A DNA stretch of 40,729 nucleotides from Syntrophomonadaceae bacterium (GTDB taxonomy: Bacteria > Bacillota > Dethiobacteria > DTU022): assembly GCA_007119615.1 (NCBI GenBank), contig SKPH01000029.1:1-40729 (forward strand). Direction: 5' to 3'. The first letter of the stretch is position 1. The number at the start of each line of letters is the position of its first letter. Positions 10,403 through 20,142 of the stretch are shown piece by piece. The translations under genes were made by a program, and so were the position numbers. The notes beneath the pieces were generated by a model, which had not been told where the DNA came from, ran no database searches, and worked only from the letters and a program-made list of their open reading frames with translations.

Positions 10403-11760
10403 ATCAGCTCCTCCTCGCTGAGGGGCTCTAAATTGTCAGCTTTCAGGAAGAACTTTTCCCCATTAATCTGAATAAACCAGACCGGTTCACCCTTATAGGA
10501 AGCATCAGATCCGACAACCGCATATCCGAGATCCACTGCTTCGATATTTAGATCTACCACCTGTATTTCATTTCCTAGCTGAGACTCGTTCGTATGATAT
10601 AAATTAACCGCTTCGCGAAGGGCTTCACTCCAAACGGCAGCATGTACCTCCTCGCCATTTTCCAGTGGCAAGTTCGAAGAAGTAAAAGCATTCCGGGAAA
10701 AGTGAATCAGGCCACGGTCATTAAAAAATGCCCTGGTCCCCTGCCTGGTAAACAATGGATATCCCTGATGATATGCCTGCCATTCAGCGATGTAATATCC
10801 TGTTCTGCCCCGGCCTGTCAAATAAAGGCTTACAAGACGAAGGCTCTCGGGCCAGCCGCCATGATAACCGATCACACTGCTGCTGTTAAACATAGCATCG
10901 GGATAAGATGCATTTGCCTGCCCGTCCTCCAGCCGGGGAGCTGAATATTCAAAGCCTGTGCTGCTTAAACGCAGACCCCTGTCTCCGTCGGTATAGATCA
11001 AACCTCCATCTTTCTCTTCTATGATACGGGCTAGATTATAGTCAATAAAAAATGTTTTTAAAATCAGATCGCTATCAATCTCCTCGGGCTTGAGAACCAA
11101 TCGCTCCATTTCCACAGTCTCCATTGGCACATAGATCGGTTCGGTTAGATTTAGATTCTTCTCCATTACCGCTAAAATCAAGTCGTCAGTCAGGAGGGCA
11201 TGGTTTACGAGGTTCTCGCTGCCGCGATCCGCAATCAAACCCGCAATAATTTCTGTTATTTCCGGAAGCAGCAATAAGCTTAAACCTGAAACGTTATCCC
11301 GCTCGAATAATTCGAACCAAATTTTATCTTCGAGGGAGTTTATTTTTATAGCACGGACAGTAGAATCAGGGGCTTCGGACAGCCAGGGCAGATCAGCTCC
11401 TACCGGGAGCACCGGGTTGAAATATAAAGTCAGCAGGTTGTTGAAATCCCCCTCAACCATATTATCTTCAACCATAAAAGAGCTGCTTCCTTCCTGCAAT
11501 ACCTGAGAAACTGCTTCCCACAATATAATAAAATCCGGATCCCCCTGCCTGAAGATATAGTAACCTTCTTCAGCATTGACGACAATTTTCTCAGGAGTGA
11601 GAACTTCTTCCAATGGCCGGGGTTGTTCCGCAATAACCCTTTCAAAAACATCTTCAGCAATTAATTGAGCCGGTTTTTGCCCGTACCACAACTGGTAAGT
11701 CATAAAAAGACTTAAGGCTACCAGCAGCATGAGAAGAATACTTTTAATTTTCTCAATCAT
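10399..11760 (-). CDS. yycH: YycH-like regulator of WalK
   Basis: N-terminal TM MIEKIKSILLMLLVALSLFMTYQLWYG, directly downstream of walK with ATGA overlap at 11757-11760. Start placed at M16 of the track ORF (11760). Confidence 0.78.
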   Translation of the reverse strand: MIEKIKSILLMLLVALSLFMTYQLWYGQKPAQLIAEDVFERVIAEQPRPLEEVLTPEKIVVNAEEGYYIFRQGDPDFIILWEAVSQVLQEGSSSFMVEDNMVEGDFNNLLTLYFNPVLPVGADLPWLSEAPDSTVRAIKINSLEDKIWFELFERDNVSGLSLLLLPEITEIIAGLIADRGSENLVNHALLTDDLILAVMEKNLNLTEPIYVPMETVEMERLVLKPEEIDSDLILKTFFIDYNLARIIEEKDGGLIYTDGDRGLRLSSTGFEYSAPRLEDGQANASYPDAMFNSSSVIGYHGGWPESLRLVSLYLTGRGRTGYYIAEWQAYHQGYPLFTRQGTRAFFNDRGLIHFSRNAFTSSNLPLENGEEVHAAVWSEALREAVNLYHTNESQLGNEIQVVDLNIEAVDLGYAVVGSDASYKGEPVWFIQINGEKFFLKADNLEPLSEEELI

Positions 11761-13583
11761 GCCGGCGGCACCTCCATCGTGGCTGCACATGGCAGCGTAA
11801 AACAAACTCTTGTCCCAACCCCGGGGATACTGTCAATCCAGATTGATCCACCATGGCCTTCCACAACTTTACGGGCGATTGACAGTCCCAGGCCGGTTCC
11901 TCCAAAGTCCCGGCTGCGCGTTTTCTCAACCCTGTAAAAACGCTCAAATACTCTTGGCAGTTCATCTTTCGGTATACCGCTTCCCGTGTCTTCAAAAATA
12001 AGTTTAATAAAACTGCCTTCATAAACTGCGCTGATCATTATTTCTCCACCCGGTGAAGTATACTTAACAGCGTTATTCAGCAGATTGGAGAAGACCCGAA
12101 TAATCTTGTCCCGATCTACATAAACAGTCGGAACGTCGGGTTCAATTAAAATATCGATTGCGGGAAAACTTAAACCCGGCTTATGTTTAAGCTGTTCAAC
12201 AGCCTCCAGGGCTAACTCATGCAAATCCACTTCACTTTTTTGCCAGTAAGCCCGGCTCGAATCCATCTGGGATAGAACCAGCAAGTCTTTAACCATGGTA
12301 ACCATACGGTCGGTTTCCCTGGCCAGGACATTCAGAAACCGGCCGCGGACTTCAGGTTCTTCCGCAGCCCCGTCGAGCAAAGTTTCGACATAACTCTTTA
12401 CAGTAGCAAGAGGAGTCCTTAGCTCATGCGAAACATCAGCTACAAATTCTTCCTGCAACCTGATAAGTTCTCTTTCCCGGGTTATATCATGCAGGACTAT
12501 CAGCGTCCCGTCAAGTTTGCCCTTATCAACTTTAAAGGGAGCAATCTTCACCTCCATGGTACATTCGGGAGAGCTGCCGGTTATTTCTGCAGTTAAGGGC
12601 TTCTGGCGGCGAATAAACTGCCGCATTATGTCGGGTCCAATCAGGCTTCGAAGCAAATTAAACCCGGAATGATCCAGTTCAGGAACCTTCATGCCGAGGT
12701 TTTTGATCAGCCGCTGCGCAGATGGATTGATCTGAATCAATCGTCCTTTACCGTCAAGGGCAACAATACCATCGCTCATGTTGTTTATGATCGCATCTAC
12801 TTTGCTTTTTTCAGTTGACATTTCATCTATAGTGTGACTGAGCTGTTCGGCAAGGTAATTAAATGTCTCTCCCAGGTGTCCTATCTCATCGGAGGTCTGC
12901 ACCTTTATTTTACGGGAAAAATCACCTCCGGCCATATAATTGGCTTGATCAGTTACTTCTTTGATCGGTGTGGTAATTGTCCGTGTCAGCACAATGCCGA
13001 GAAGAAAGCTGACCGCAAGGGCCAGGCCGACACCTGTCAGCAAGATCGTTTTAACCTCGTTTAGCGTATTGTCGACCGACCGAAGTGAACCACTCAAATA
13101 AATGACCCCTATAACGTTCTGATCGTTCCGTATAGGATACGCCATATAATACCGTCGTTCCCCGTTAGCGGGATCTACACGTACATCATTACTCAGATGA
13201 CCGGTCAGGGCTCGTGTTATTTCGTTGCGGATCAACCGTCGCCCGATCAGGGATTGGCTGCCGGAAGTACCTATAACGTGGGCAAAATTATCGAGGATAA
13301 TGATCTCCATATCATATAAATCCCGGAATTCGCGGGTCAGCCTGACAGTATCTTCGGTCCAACTCTGACCTTCCCCGAATCCGGGCTGCATAAAAACAGA
13401 TAAAAGTCGGGCCTGGTTTTCCAGACTGTCCTTATAATTGCGAAGATAATATTGCTCCAACGACTGCACAAGGTAAACGCTGATAAGCTGCAGTGAAAAG
13501 AGAACCAGCATGATGTAGATAAATATTATCTTCCACTGAAGACTGTTAAATAATTTACCTCCGCCTGAAATAGTAACCGACAC
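11757..13583 (-). CDS. walK: Sensor histidine kinase WalK (HAMP-PAS-HisKA-HATPase)
   Basis: TM segments flanking an extracytoplasmic domain, HAMP, PAS, H-box FVADVSHELRTPLATVKSYVETL, N/G boxes NLLNNAVKYTSPGG, FEDTGSGIP, GGTGLGLSIARKVVEGHGG. Likely GTG start at 13583 (the track extends to 13658, deep into walR). Confidence 0.93.
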   Translation of the reverse strand: MSVTISGGGKLFNSLQWKIIFIYIMLVLFSLQLISVYLVQSLEQYYLRNYKDSLENQARLLSVFMQPGFGEGQSWTEDTVRLTREFRDLYDMEIIILDNFAHVIGTSGSQSLIGRRLIRNEITRALTGHLSNDVRVDPANGERRYYMAYPIRNDQNVIGVIYLSGSLRSVDNTLNEVKTILLTGVGLALAVSFLLGIVLTRTITTPIKEVTDQANYMAGGDFSRKIKVQTSDEIGHLGETFNYLAEQLSHTIDEMSTEKSKVDAIINNMSDGIVALDGKGRLIQINPSAQRLIKNLGMKVPELDHSGFNLLRSLIGPDIMRQFIRRQKPLTAEITGSSPECTMEVKIAPFKVDKGKLDGTLIVLHDITRERELIRLQEEFVADVSHELRTPLATVKSYVETLLDGAAEEPEVRGRFLNVLARETDRMVTMVKDLLVLSQMDSSRAYWQKSEVDLHELALEAVEQLKHKPGLSFPAIDILIEPDVPTVYVDRDKIIRVFSNLLNNAVKYTSPGGEIMISAVYEGSFIKLIFEDTGSGIPKDELPRVFERFYRVEKTRSRDFGGTGLGLSIARKVVEGHGGSIWIDSIPGVGTRVCFTLPCAATMEVPPA

Positions 13584-14268
13584 CCCTTTTGGTATGTATA
13601 TATTCCGGCCTGGCGGGATTATTTTCGAGTTTCTCCCGCAGGCGGCGAATGGTAACATCTACCGTTCGATCGTCGCCAATATAGTCGTAACCCCAGACCT
13701 GATCCAGCAGCTGCTCCCGGCTGAATACAAAGCCCGGTTTATTCATCAGGTATACCAGCAAGCTGAACTCCCGCTGGGTAAGGTCTACCGGCTTACCCTG
13801 ATTATAGACCTGTACTTCATCACGATCTGCTGTAACCTTACCGACAACTAATTTGCCTTTATCGTAATCCGAAAGTTTATCTATCAATTTACTGCGGCGC
13901 AGGATAGCTTTAACCCTTGCCGTTACCTCCCTGGCGCTGAAAGGCTTGGTGACATAATCATCTGCGCCGAGCTCGAGCCCAAGCACTTTATCCATCTCCA
14001 TTTCTTTTGCGGAGAGCATAATAATTGGAATTTCCCGGCTCGAACGAACTTCGCGGCAGACAGCAAAACCATCTTTTCCCGGAAGCATAATATCTAAAAT
14101 AATCACATCCGGATTTTCTGCTTCGACCATCTTAATCGCTTCCTCGCCGTCAAATGCAGTAACTACACGGTAGCCTTCTTTTTCGAGGTTATATTTAAGA
14201 ATCTCAACAATGGGTTTTTCATCGTCAACAACTAAGATTGTCTCAGCCAATTCCACCACTCCGCCCAT
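13555..14268 (-). CDS. walR: OmpR/PhoB-family response regulator WalR
   Basis: 237 aa; receiver ILVVDDEKPIVEILKYNL...VIILDIMLPGKDGF, winged-helix VWGYDYIGDDRTVDVTIRRLREKLE. The true start may be an internal TTG near 14253. Confidence 0.95.
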   Translation of the reverse strand: MGGVVELAETILVVDDEKPIVEILKYNLEKEGYRVVTAFDGEEAIKMVEAENPDVIILDIMLPGKDGFAVCREVRSSREIPIIMLSAKEMEMDKVLGLELGADDYVTKPFSAREVTARVKAILRRSKLIDKLSDYDKGKLVVGKVTADRDEVQVYNQGKPVDLTQREFSLLVYLMNKPGFVFSREQLLDQVWGYDYIGDDRTVDVTIRRLREKLENNPARPEYIHTKRGVGYYFRRR

Positions 14269-14325
14269 TTAACTACATAAATTTTCGTTTCGAAAGCCTT
14301 AAGTTACACAACCAGGCAGTGGGTC

Positions 14326-14356
14326 AAAAAAAACCCTTCTCCAGCGGGAGAAGGGT
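14326..14356 (-). terminator. Rho-independent terminator downstream of the M23/G5 peptidase gene
   Basis: Minus strand AACCCTTCTCCC-GCT-GGAGAAGGGTT followed by TTTTTTT. Confidence 0.85.
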
Positions 14357-14378
14357 TGATCATCTCTATTCTTCCCGC

Positions 14379-15839
14379 TTAAGGCCTAAAAAATCTCAGC
14401 GGATCTACTGGCGTGTGCTGATAATAAGTATGCCATTCTCCGGAACCGTCGTCAAGGCGAACCTCAAAGTGCAGATGGGGCCCGGTGGAACGGCCGGTGG
14501 ATCCAACCTTTGCTATTACCTCACCCTGCTCTACCCTGGTTCCTTTTGAAGCCAGGTTTACACTATTATGCAGATAAAGTGTCCAATATGAACCATGATA
14601 TAAAATCATATAATTTCCCTGAGAACCACCGCGTCCCGAAAACCAGACTACCCCACTGTCCGCAGCCAAAATATTTGTACCGGTAGCCGCGTGAATGTCA
14701 ATACCCGTATGATAAGAACTAAAGCCTCTCCCGGGAGTTACTTCACCACCACCCTGGACAGGCCAGACGAACTGTCCACTGCCAACTGAGGGAACCCGTG
14801 CTGTCCCTATCGCTTCAACCTGGGTAACAGGTTCTTCAGTTATTTTTTCACTAATTTTGATTCTGTCAATTTCAACGCCATTTTCCCGGGTTATATAGTA
14901 AACAATCTCTTTTTTGCCTGGCTGCCCGGGAACTTTTATTTCATTCTGAACTATCCACATCTCTTCATCATATACAGTTTCCGTTGAAAAAGGGATTTCT
15001 TCAACCACGGTAGCTTCTTCCAGCGTTTTAACATTCACGCCGGAAATATTCAGCTGCGGTTTTTCTTCGGTTTGTATTTCTAAATCGGCCCCAAAGAGAT
15101 ATTCGGGCGCAATGTCGTTGTTGGATTTACGGCTATCAAACATGCCCCGGTCAGATGAGGCAGGTAATAGAGCTGTCTGTAAGGTTTGGTCTTCATTATC
15201 TTCCATTAGCAGGGCGGCAACTTCTTCAGGTGAAAAAACTTCTTCGGGGTTGACCAGGCAGGCCTCCAGCTCCAAATCTTCCATAATAAATGCATCGACT
15301 ACTTTTACCCTGCTGTCATCACTGAAGTAAGATTGTTTGAGGGAATTAATTGCCATGACGAGAGCTTCTTCTGAACGGACAGGAACCAGCGGGATCCCAT
15401 CGACCTTGATCATAAAAGCCTCTGCGCGAAAGGATAATTCATTTCGAATAGCGGTTCGCACAGTGCCGGGCTGGGGTTTGCTGCCGGGTCTGAACTCCTT
15501 AATCATGGTAATCTCGTCACCGGGCTCCGTTTCCATCCCGTACAGATCGCCACATAGATCAGCTAATTCTGCGATAAAAGCTTCAATTTCCTCTACATCA
15601 TCGACTATTCCAACTTCCCGGTCATTAAGCAGCACGACATATACATAGTTACTCATATAATCATAAACTCCAAGAAGCATTACGACCGAAATTGAAGCTG
15701 CCACCACAAAATACCACCAGCCGAGCTTCTTCACTCTCAGCCGTGGCTGCATTCTTGATATTAAATTTTTATATTTAGCGGGTCTCTTAATTTTTGGTCT
15801 CTTACCGGCAGGTACGCTTTGGACTGACTCTGGCTTCAT
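14379..15839 (-). CDS. M23 family metallopeptidase with G5 domain, N-terminal TM
   Basis: 486 aa; G5-like segment EEIPFSTETVYDEEMWIVQNEIKVPGQPGKKEIVYYITRENGVEIDRIKISE; M23 motifs HTGIDIHAATG and GPHLHFEVR. Confidence 0.92.
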   Translation of the reverse strand: MKPESVQSVPAGKRPKIKRPAKYKNLISRMQPRLRVKKLGWWYFVVAASISVVMLLGVYDYMSNYVYVVLLNDREVGIVDDVEEIEAFIAELADLCGDLYGMETEPGDEITMIKEFRPGSKPQPGTVRTAIRNELSFRAEAFMIKVDGIPLVPVRSEEALVMAINSLKQSYFSDDSRVKVVDAFIMEDLELEACLVNPEEVFSPEEVAALLMEDNEDQTLQTALLPASSDRGMFDSRKSNNDIAPEYLFGADLEIQTEEKPQLNISGVNVKTLEEATVVEEIPFSTETVYDEEMWIVQNEIKVPGQPGKKEIVYYITRENGVEIDRIKISEKITEEPVTQVEAIGTARVPSVGSGQFVWPVQGGGEVTPGRGFSSYHTGIDIHAATGTNILAADSGVVWFSGRGGSQGNYMILYHGSYWTLYLHNSVNLASKGTRVEQGEVIAKVGSTGRSTGPHLHFEVRLDDGSGEWHTYYQHTPVDPLRFFRP

Positions 15840-16040
15840 AAAATAATCCTTTCCATGGGTCGGATGCTGTTTGCCCTCTTTTTATCTACCTGTCAGTCTT
15901 AGAAAAGTTAATAAATCGTAGGTAACTTCGGCAAAACACTCGATAATTCCTGCTTCCTCTGATCATAGACAGCTAAGAAATATAGCCCATACTAACAAAA
16001 ATAACGGCATCGCTTATTTAGCTATCCGTTAATTAAAGTG

Positions 16041-16069
16041 ATTATAACATTATTGTTCCGCCCAGGCAA
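16041..16069 (-). promoter_or_regulatory. Sigma-A-type promoter for the M23/G5 gene
   Basis: Minus strand TTGCCT-17 nt-TATAAT with extended -10 (TGTTATAAT). Confidence 0.65.
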
Positions 16070-16102
16070 ATTATACTTTTAAAAAGGCCGGGGGACCCTT
16101 AA

Positions 16103-17494
16103 TCAGTCATTTTGAAGGCGGCTGATAATTTCTCTCGCTGCCACTATACCCGTTGCCGATGCCTGTATCAAGCCCCTGGTAACTCCGGCTCCATCACCAA
16201 CGGCGAAAAGGTTTTTTATTTCAGATTCAAGGTTACGGGTAAGGTGCAGCCGGTAGGAATAAAACTTGACCTCTATGCCATACAGCAAAGTATGTCGAGA
16301 GTTAACCCCCGGTGCAAGCTTGTCAAGCGCTTCAAGCATTTCGATCAGTCCCAGCAGGTATCTGTAAGGCAATACAAGACTGAGGTCTCCCGGAGTGGCT
16401 TCCGAGAGGGTGGGCCGAACCAGCCCCCGGCGTATCCGCTCCGGCGTCGAGCGGCGTCCCATAAGCAGGTCTCCCAGACGCTGAACAATCACTCCGTCAC
16501 CCAGCATATTGGCCAGACTGGCTATATAGCGTCCATACCGGATCGGTTCGGTAAAAGGTTCGGTAAAAGTTTTACTTACTAAAAGAGCAAAATTAGTATT
16601 ATTCGTTCTCATCTCGGCAAAACTGTGACCGTTCACAGTTACCAGCCCATCGCTGTTTTCGGTAACCACAACACCATAAGGATTCATACAAAAAGTACGG
16701 ATCCGATCGTCAAACTGGCTGGTATAGTAAATCAACTTGGATTCATAAATCTTGCTGGTTATATTTTCCATGATTACGGCAGGCACTTCTACCCTGATCC
16801 CGATATCGACAGGATTGTTGGTACCTTTTAATCCAAGACGATTTGATTCCCGGTGCATCCACTCTGCACCGATCCGGCCCGGACCACAGATCACAAAGTC
16901 CGAATTATATATTTCTCCGGAGCTGAGTTTAACCCCGGCGGCCTGGCCGTTTTTGGTGACCAGTTCTTCAACGGTTGTATCCATCATTATATCAATCCGG
17001 TCGGCCAGGGCGCTGTGCATTTTTTTAAGGACCCGGTAGCAATTTTCGGTGCCCAGATGCCTTATTTTGGCCGGTATCAAGCTCAGGCCGGCGGCAGCTG
17101 CACTGCGTTCAATATCTTTAATTGCCTCTTCGTCTGTGCCGTATACAACTTCTGATGCCCCATAGGAAAGGTAAATTCGGTCTACCTCATCAATCAACTC
17201 TTCAATGGAATCATGGTCAATATATTCATTTAAAAATCCACCAAAGGCTGAAGTCAGGGTAAGTTTTCCATCGCTGAAGGCGCCGGCTCCTCCCCAGCCG
17301 CAGGTAACCGCGCAGGGGTCACAGCGCAAACACCGGCCATATTCCCGCTGAGTCTTGCAGTGGCGTTTTTCCAGGGGTGCCCCTTTATCAATAATCAAGA
17401 CCCTGGCCCTGCTTATTGCGGTCAACTCCATTGCGGCAAAGATGCCGGCAGGGCCGGCACCGATAATAATGACGTCATATTTTTTTCCTGTCAT
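16103..17494 (-). CDS. NAD(P)/FAD-dependent oxidoreductase (FAD-dependent dehydrogenase family)
   Basis: 463 aa; dinucleotide motif DVIIIGAGPAGIFAA, CGWGGAGAFSDGKLTLT, C-terminal NLFAVGDGAGVTRGLIQASATG. Confidence 0.9.
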   Translation of the reverse strand: MTGKKYDVIIIGAGPAGIFAAMELTAISRARVLIIDKGAPLEKRHCKTQREYGRCLRCDPCAVTCGWGGAGAFSDGKLTLTSAFGGFLNEYIDHDSIEELIDEVDRIYLSYGASEVVYGTDEEAIKDIERSAAAAGLSLIPAKIRHLGTENCYRVLKKMHSALADRIDIMMDTTVEELVTKNGQAAGVKLSSGEIYNSDFVICGPGRIGAEWMHRESNRLGLKGTNNPVDIGIRVEVPAVIMENITSKIYESKLIYYTSQFDDRIRTFCMNPYGVVVTENSDGLVTVNGHSFAEMRTNNTNFALLVSKTFTEPFTEPIRYGRYIASLANMLGDGVIVQRLGDLLMGRRSTPERIRRGLVRPTLSEATPGDLSLVLPYRYLLGLIEMLEALDKLAPGVNSRHTLLYGIEVKFYSYRLHLTRNLESEIKNLFAVGDGAGVTRGLIQASATGIVAAREIISRLQND

Positions 17495-17500
17495 TTACGT

Positions 17501-18847
17501 TCAACCTTCTTTTTTTACAGAATCCCGGGCAATATTAGCAAATTTCGTAAACCGATCGAGGAAATAAAGCTCCACCATCCCGGTTGGGCCATTGCGCTGT
17601 TTGGCAATACTGATCTCTGCTATATTGCCTTTTTCGGAATCTTTGGTGTAATAGGACTCACGGTATATAAACATAACCAGGTCGGCATTGGCTTCAATGC
17701 CACCTGATTCCATCAGGTCACTTAGAATGGGACGTCGATCCGGCCTTTTTTCTACTGCCCTGCTTAGCTGGGAAAGCGCAACTACGGGAATGGCCAGTTC
17801 TTTGGCCAGCGCTTTCAGGGCTCTCGATATCTCGGAAAGCTCCTGCTGCCTGCTCTCAAAACGGCTGAAGCCGCGCATCAGCTGCAGGTAGTCGACAAAA
17901 ATTGCCTGCAGTCCCTTTTCGGCTTTAAGGCGGCGAGCCTTGGCCCGGACCTCCATAACAGAAAGGCTGGCAGAATCATCAATATAAAGAGGCGATTCAC
18001 TTAGTGGGCCAACAGCCCTGGTTAGCTTATGCCACTCATCCTGGGATAAAAAGCCGCGTCGCATATTTTGGGCGTCGATTTGTGATTCCGAACACAGCAG
18101 ACGCTGAGCCAGCTGTTCCTTCGACATTTCCATGCTAAAAAAAGCTGTCGGCAGTTTTTCCTTAACTGCTATTTGTTGAGTCATATTTAAGGCCAGCGTT
18201 GTTTTACCCATACTGGGACGGGCGGCAACAACAATCAGGTCGGAATTTTGCAGTCCGGATGTAATACGGTCGAGATCGGTAAAACCTGTTGCCAGGCCGG
18301 TTACCCCTTTTTTTTCATCGTAAAGTTTTTCAATGCTGTCGAACGCCTTGACCAGAACATCTTTGAGCGAAGCAAAGCCCTGGTGTTTTCCGCGGCGCCC
18401 TATCTCAAAAATCAACTGTTCGGCTTCATCGAGAAATTCATCGACATTGGACGGGGCTTCAAAGCCGCGTGATACAATACCTGTTGCTGCCTGGATCAGG
18501 GACCGCAATATTGCCTTTTCCCTGACAATCTGTGAATGGTACAGAACATTGGCTGCTGTTGGTACCGCATTTGCCAGGGTCACCAGGTAAGATCTGCCGC
18601 CAACATCTTCCAGACATTGACTCCGCTGCAGTTCTTCGGAAAGGGTTACCAGGTCAACCGGCTCACCTTTTTCGCTCAGAGAAATAATCCCCGCAAAGAT
18701 CTTTTGATGGGCGGTGCTGTAAAAATCCTGGTCTGTCAATAGTTCTGCGGCGGCGTAGATAGCTTCCTTGTCAATAATCATAGACCCCAGAACCGATTGC
18801 TCGGCCTCTTTGCTCTGTGGCGGAACCCTGTCACTGAGAACAACCAA
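17501..18847 (-). CDS. dnaB: Replicative DNA helicase DnaB/DnaC
   Basis: 448 aa; PPQSKEAEQSVLGSM, Walker A AARPSMGKTTLALN, IFVDYLQLM, LSQLSRAVEKRPDRRP; no intein. Confidence 0.97.
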   Translation of the reverse strand: MVVLSDRVPPQSKEAEQSVLGSMIIDKEAIYAAAELLTDQDFYSTAHQKIFAGIISLSEKGEPVDLVTLSEELQRSQCLEDVGGRSYLVTLANAVPTAANVLYHSQIVREKAILRSLIQAATGIVSRGFEAPSNVDEFLDEAEQLIFEIGRRGKHQGFASLKDVLVKAFDSIEKLYDEKKGVTGLATGFTDLDRITSGLQNSDLIVVAARPSMGKTTLALNMTQQIAVKEKLPTAFFSMEMSKEQLAQRLLCSESQIDAQNMRRGFLSQDEWHKLTRAVGPLSESPLYIDDSASLSVMEVRAKARRLKAEKGLQAIFVDYLQLMRGFSRFESRQQELSEISRALKALAKELAIPVVALSQLSRAVEKRPDRRPILSDLMESGGIEANADLVMFIYRESYYTKDSEKGNIAEISIAKQRNGPTGMVELYFLDRFTKFANIARDSVKKEG

Positions 18848-18873
18848 CTGCGGCAGCCTCCTTCCGGCAATTC

Positions 18874-19320
18874 TTATTCTTCTTTATCTACCTTAACCAC
18901 GATTTCAGCTTTAACTCCCGGATAAAGCCTTATATCTGCAGTATAACTGCCGACATTTTTTACGGGCTCGGAAAGCTCAATTTTCTTTTTGTCTATCTCA
19001 AATCCTTCAGCCCGAAGCTTACTGGCAATATCGGCAGGAGTTACTGAACCAAATAACCGGCCTCCTTCTCCGGCAGGCATGGAAAAATACAGCTCTTTCA
19101 GTGAAAGCTTTTCTGACAGGAAACGAGCCTGTTCCTCATGCTGCCGGTTTGCGGCGACTTCCTTTTCCTGATTCTGCTTCCAATCGCGAAGCCTTTGCGG
19201 GGTTGCTTCAACAGCAAGGCCGCGGGGCAAAAGGTGGTTGCGAGCATATCCGGGCGCCACCTCTTTCAGGTCTCCCTTTTTTCCCAGGTTGGGAACATCC
19301 TGTGTTAATATTATCTGCAT
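18874..19320 (-). CDS. rplI: 50S ribosomal protein L9
   Basis: 148 aa; MQIILTQDVPNLGKKGDLKEVAPGYARNHLLPRGLA. Confidence 0.98.
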   Translation of the reverse strand: MQIILTQDVPNLGKKGDLKEVAPGYARNHLLPRGLAVEATPQRLRDWKQNQEKEVAANRQHEEQARFLSEKLSLKELYFSMPAGEGGRLFGSVTPADIASKLRAEGFEIDKKKIELSEPVKNVGSYTADIRLYPGVKAEIVVKVDKEE

Positions 19321-19388
19321 CTTTATAACCGCTCCTTTCCGTCAGCTTGACTGTAGTTTCGCTTTCCACGCCGCTCAATCCTGCAAGT

Positions 19389-19426
19389 AAAAAGCGGTGC
19401 CGGGAATTATCTTCCCGGCACCGCTT
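19389..19426 (-). terminator. Strong rho-independent terminator between rpsR and rplI
   Basis: Perfect 15-bp stem: minus strand AAGCGGTGCCGGGAA-GATAA-TTCCCGGCACCGCTT then T-run. Confidence 0.9.
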
Positions 19427-19449
19427 GGAACAGCTCGTATAACCGCTGC

Positions 19450-19680
19450 TTATTCCATAGTAAAAGGTAGCAGGGCCATGATCCGGGCTTTTTTTATTGC
19501 CCTGGTCAGTTGGCGCTGATGCCTGGCACAATTGCCGGAAATACGGCGCGGGAGCACTTTCCCTCGCTCGGTAACAAACCGTTTTAATTTTTCATACTGC
19601 TTATAATCTACGCTTTCAATTTTATCTACACAGAAGCTGCAGATTTTTTTCTTCGGTTTTCTTCCTCTGTCACGCCTCAA
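19450..19680 (-). CDS. rpsR: 30S ribosomal protein S18
   Basis: 76 aa; [60 protein letters not shown]. Confidence 0.97.
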   Translation of the reverse strand: MRRDRGRKPKKKICSFCVDKIESVDYKQYEKLKRFVTERGKVLPRRISGNCARHQRQLTRAIKKARIMALLPFTME

Positions 19681-19698
19681 AACGTAATCCTCCTTCCG

Positions 19699-20106
19699 CT
19701 AAAAGGGAACATCATCTCCACTGATATCAATATCTTCGCTGCCGGAACCGTCGAAGGTTGCCGTTTCTTTTTGGTCAGTACTGCGGCCCCGATCAAGAAA
19801 GCGGACATTCTCGCCAACTACTTCGGCTACTTTACGTTTAACGCCCTCATTGTCTTCATAAGAGCGAATCTGCAACCTGCCTGCTACAGCTGCCAGGCTG
19901 CCCTTCTTGAGATAATTGGCACAGTTTTCGGCTTGCTTCCGCCAGGTTACGATTTTAATGAAATCAGTTTCTCTTTCCCCCTGCTGATTGGTAAAAGGAC
20001 GGTCAACCGCGAGGGAAAAAGTAGTTACCGGTATTCCACCGCCTGCTGTATAGCGGAGCTCCGGATCATGAGTTAAACGACCAATCAATACTACCTGATT
20101 TAACAT
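19699..20106 (-). CDS. ssb: Single-stranded DNA-binding protein
   Basis: 135 aa; [25 protein letters not shown] fold and acidic tip ...DDVPF. Confidence 0.97.
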   Translation of the reverse strand: MLNQVVLIGRLTHDPELRYTAGGGIPVTTFSLAVDRPFTNQQGERETDFIKIVTWRKQAENCANYLKKGSLAAVAGRLQIRSYEDNEGVKRKVAEVVGENVRFLDRGRSTDQKETATFDGSGSEDIDISGDDVPF

Positions 20107-20142
20107 ATATGCACCGTCCTTCCGGCTAATTATTTGCAGAAT

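Noticed and set aside
11753-12022. 89-aa minus ORF overlapping the walK 3' end
   Set aside because: Alternate frame within the well-supported WalK ATPase domain.
14728-14740. CTCCCGGGAG and other CCCGGG palindromes as Noc-binding sites
   Set aside because: They lie inside coding sequence and do not match the full ATTTCCCGGGAAAT consensus; CCCGGG is common at this base composition.
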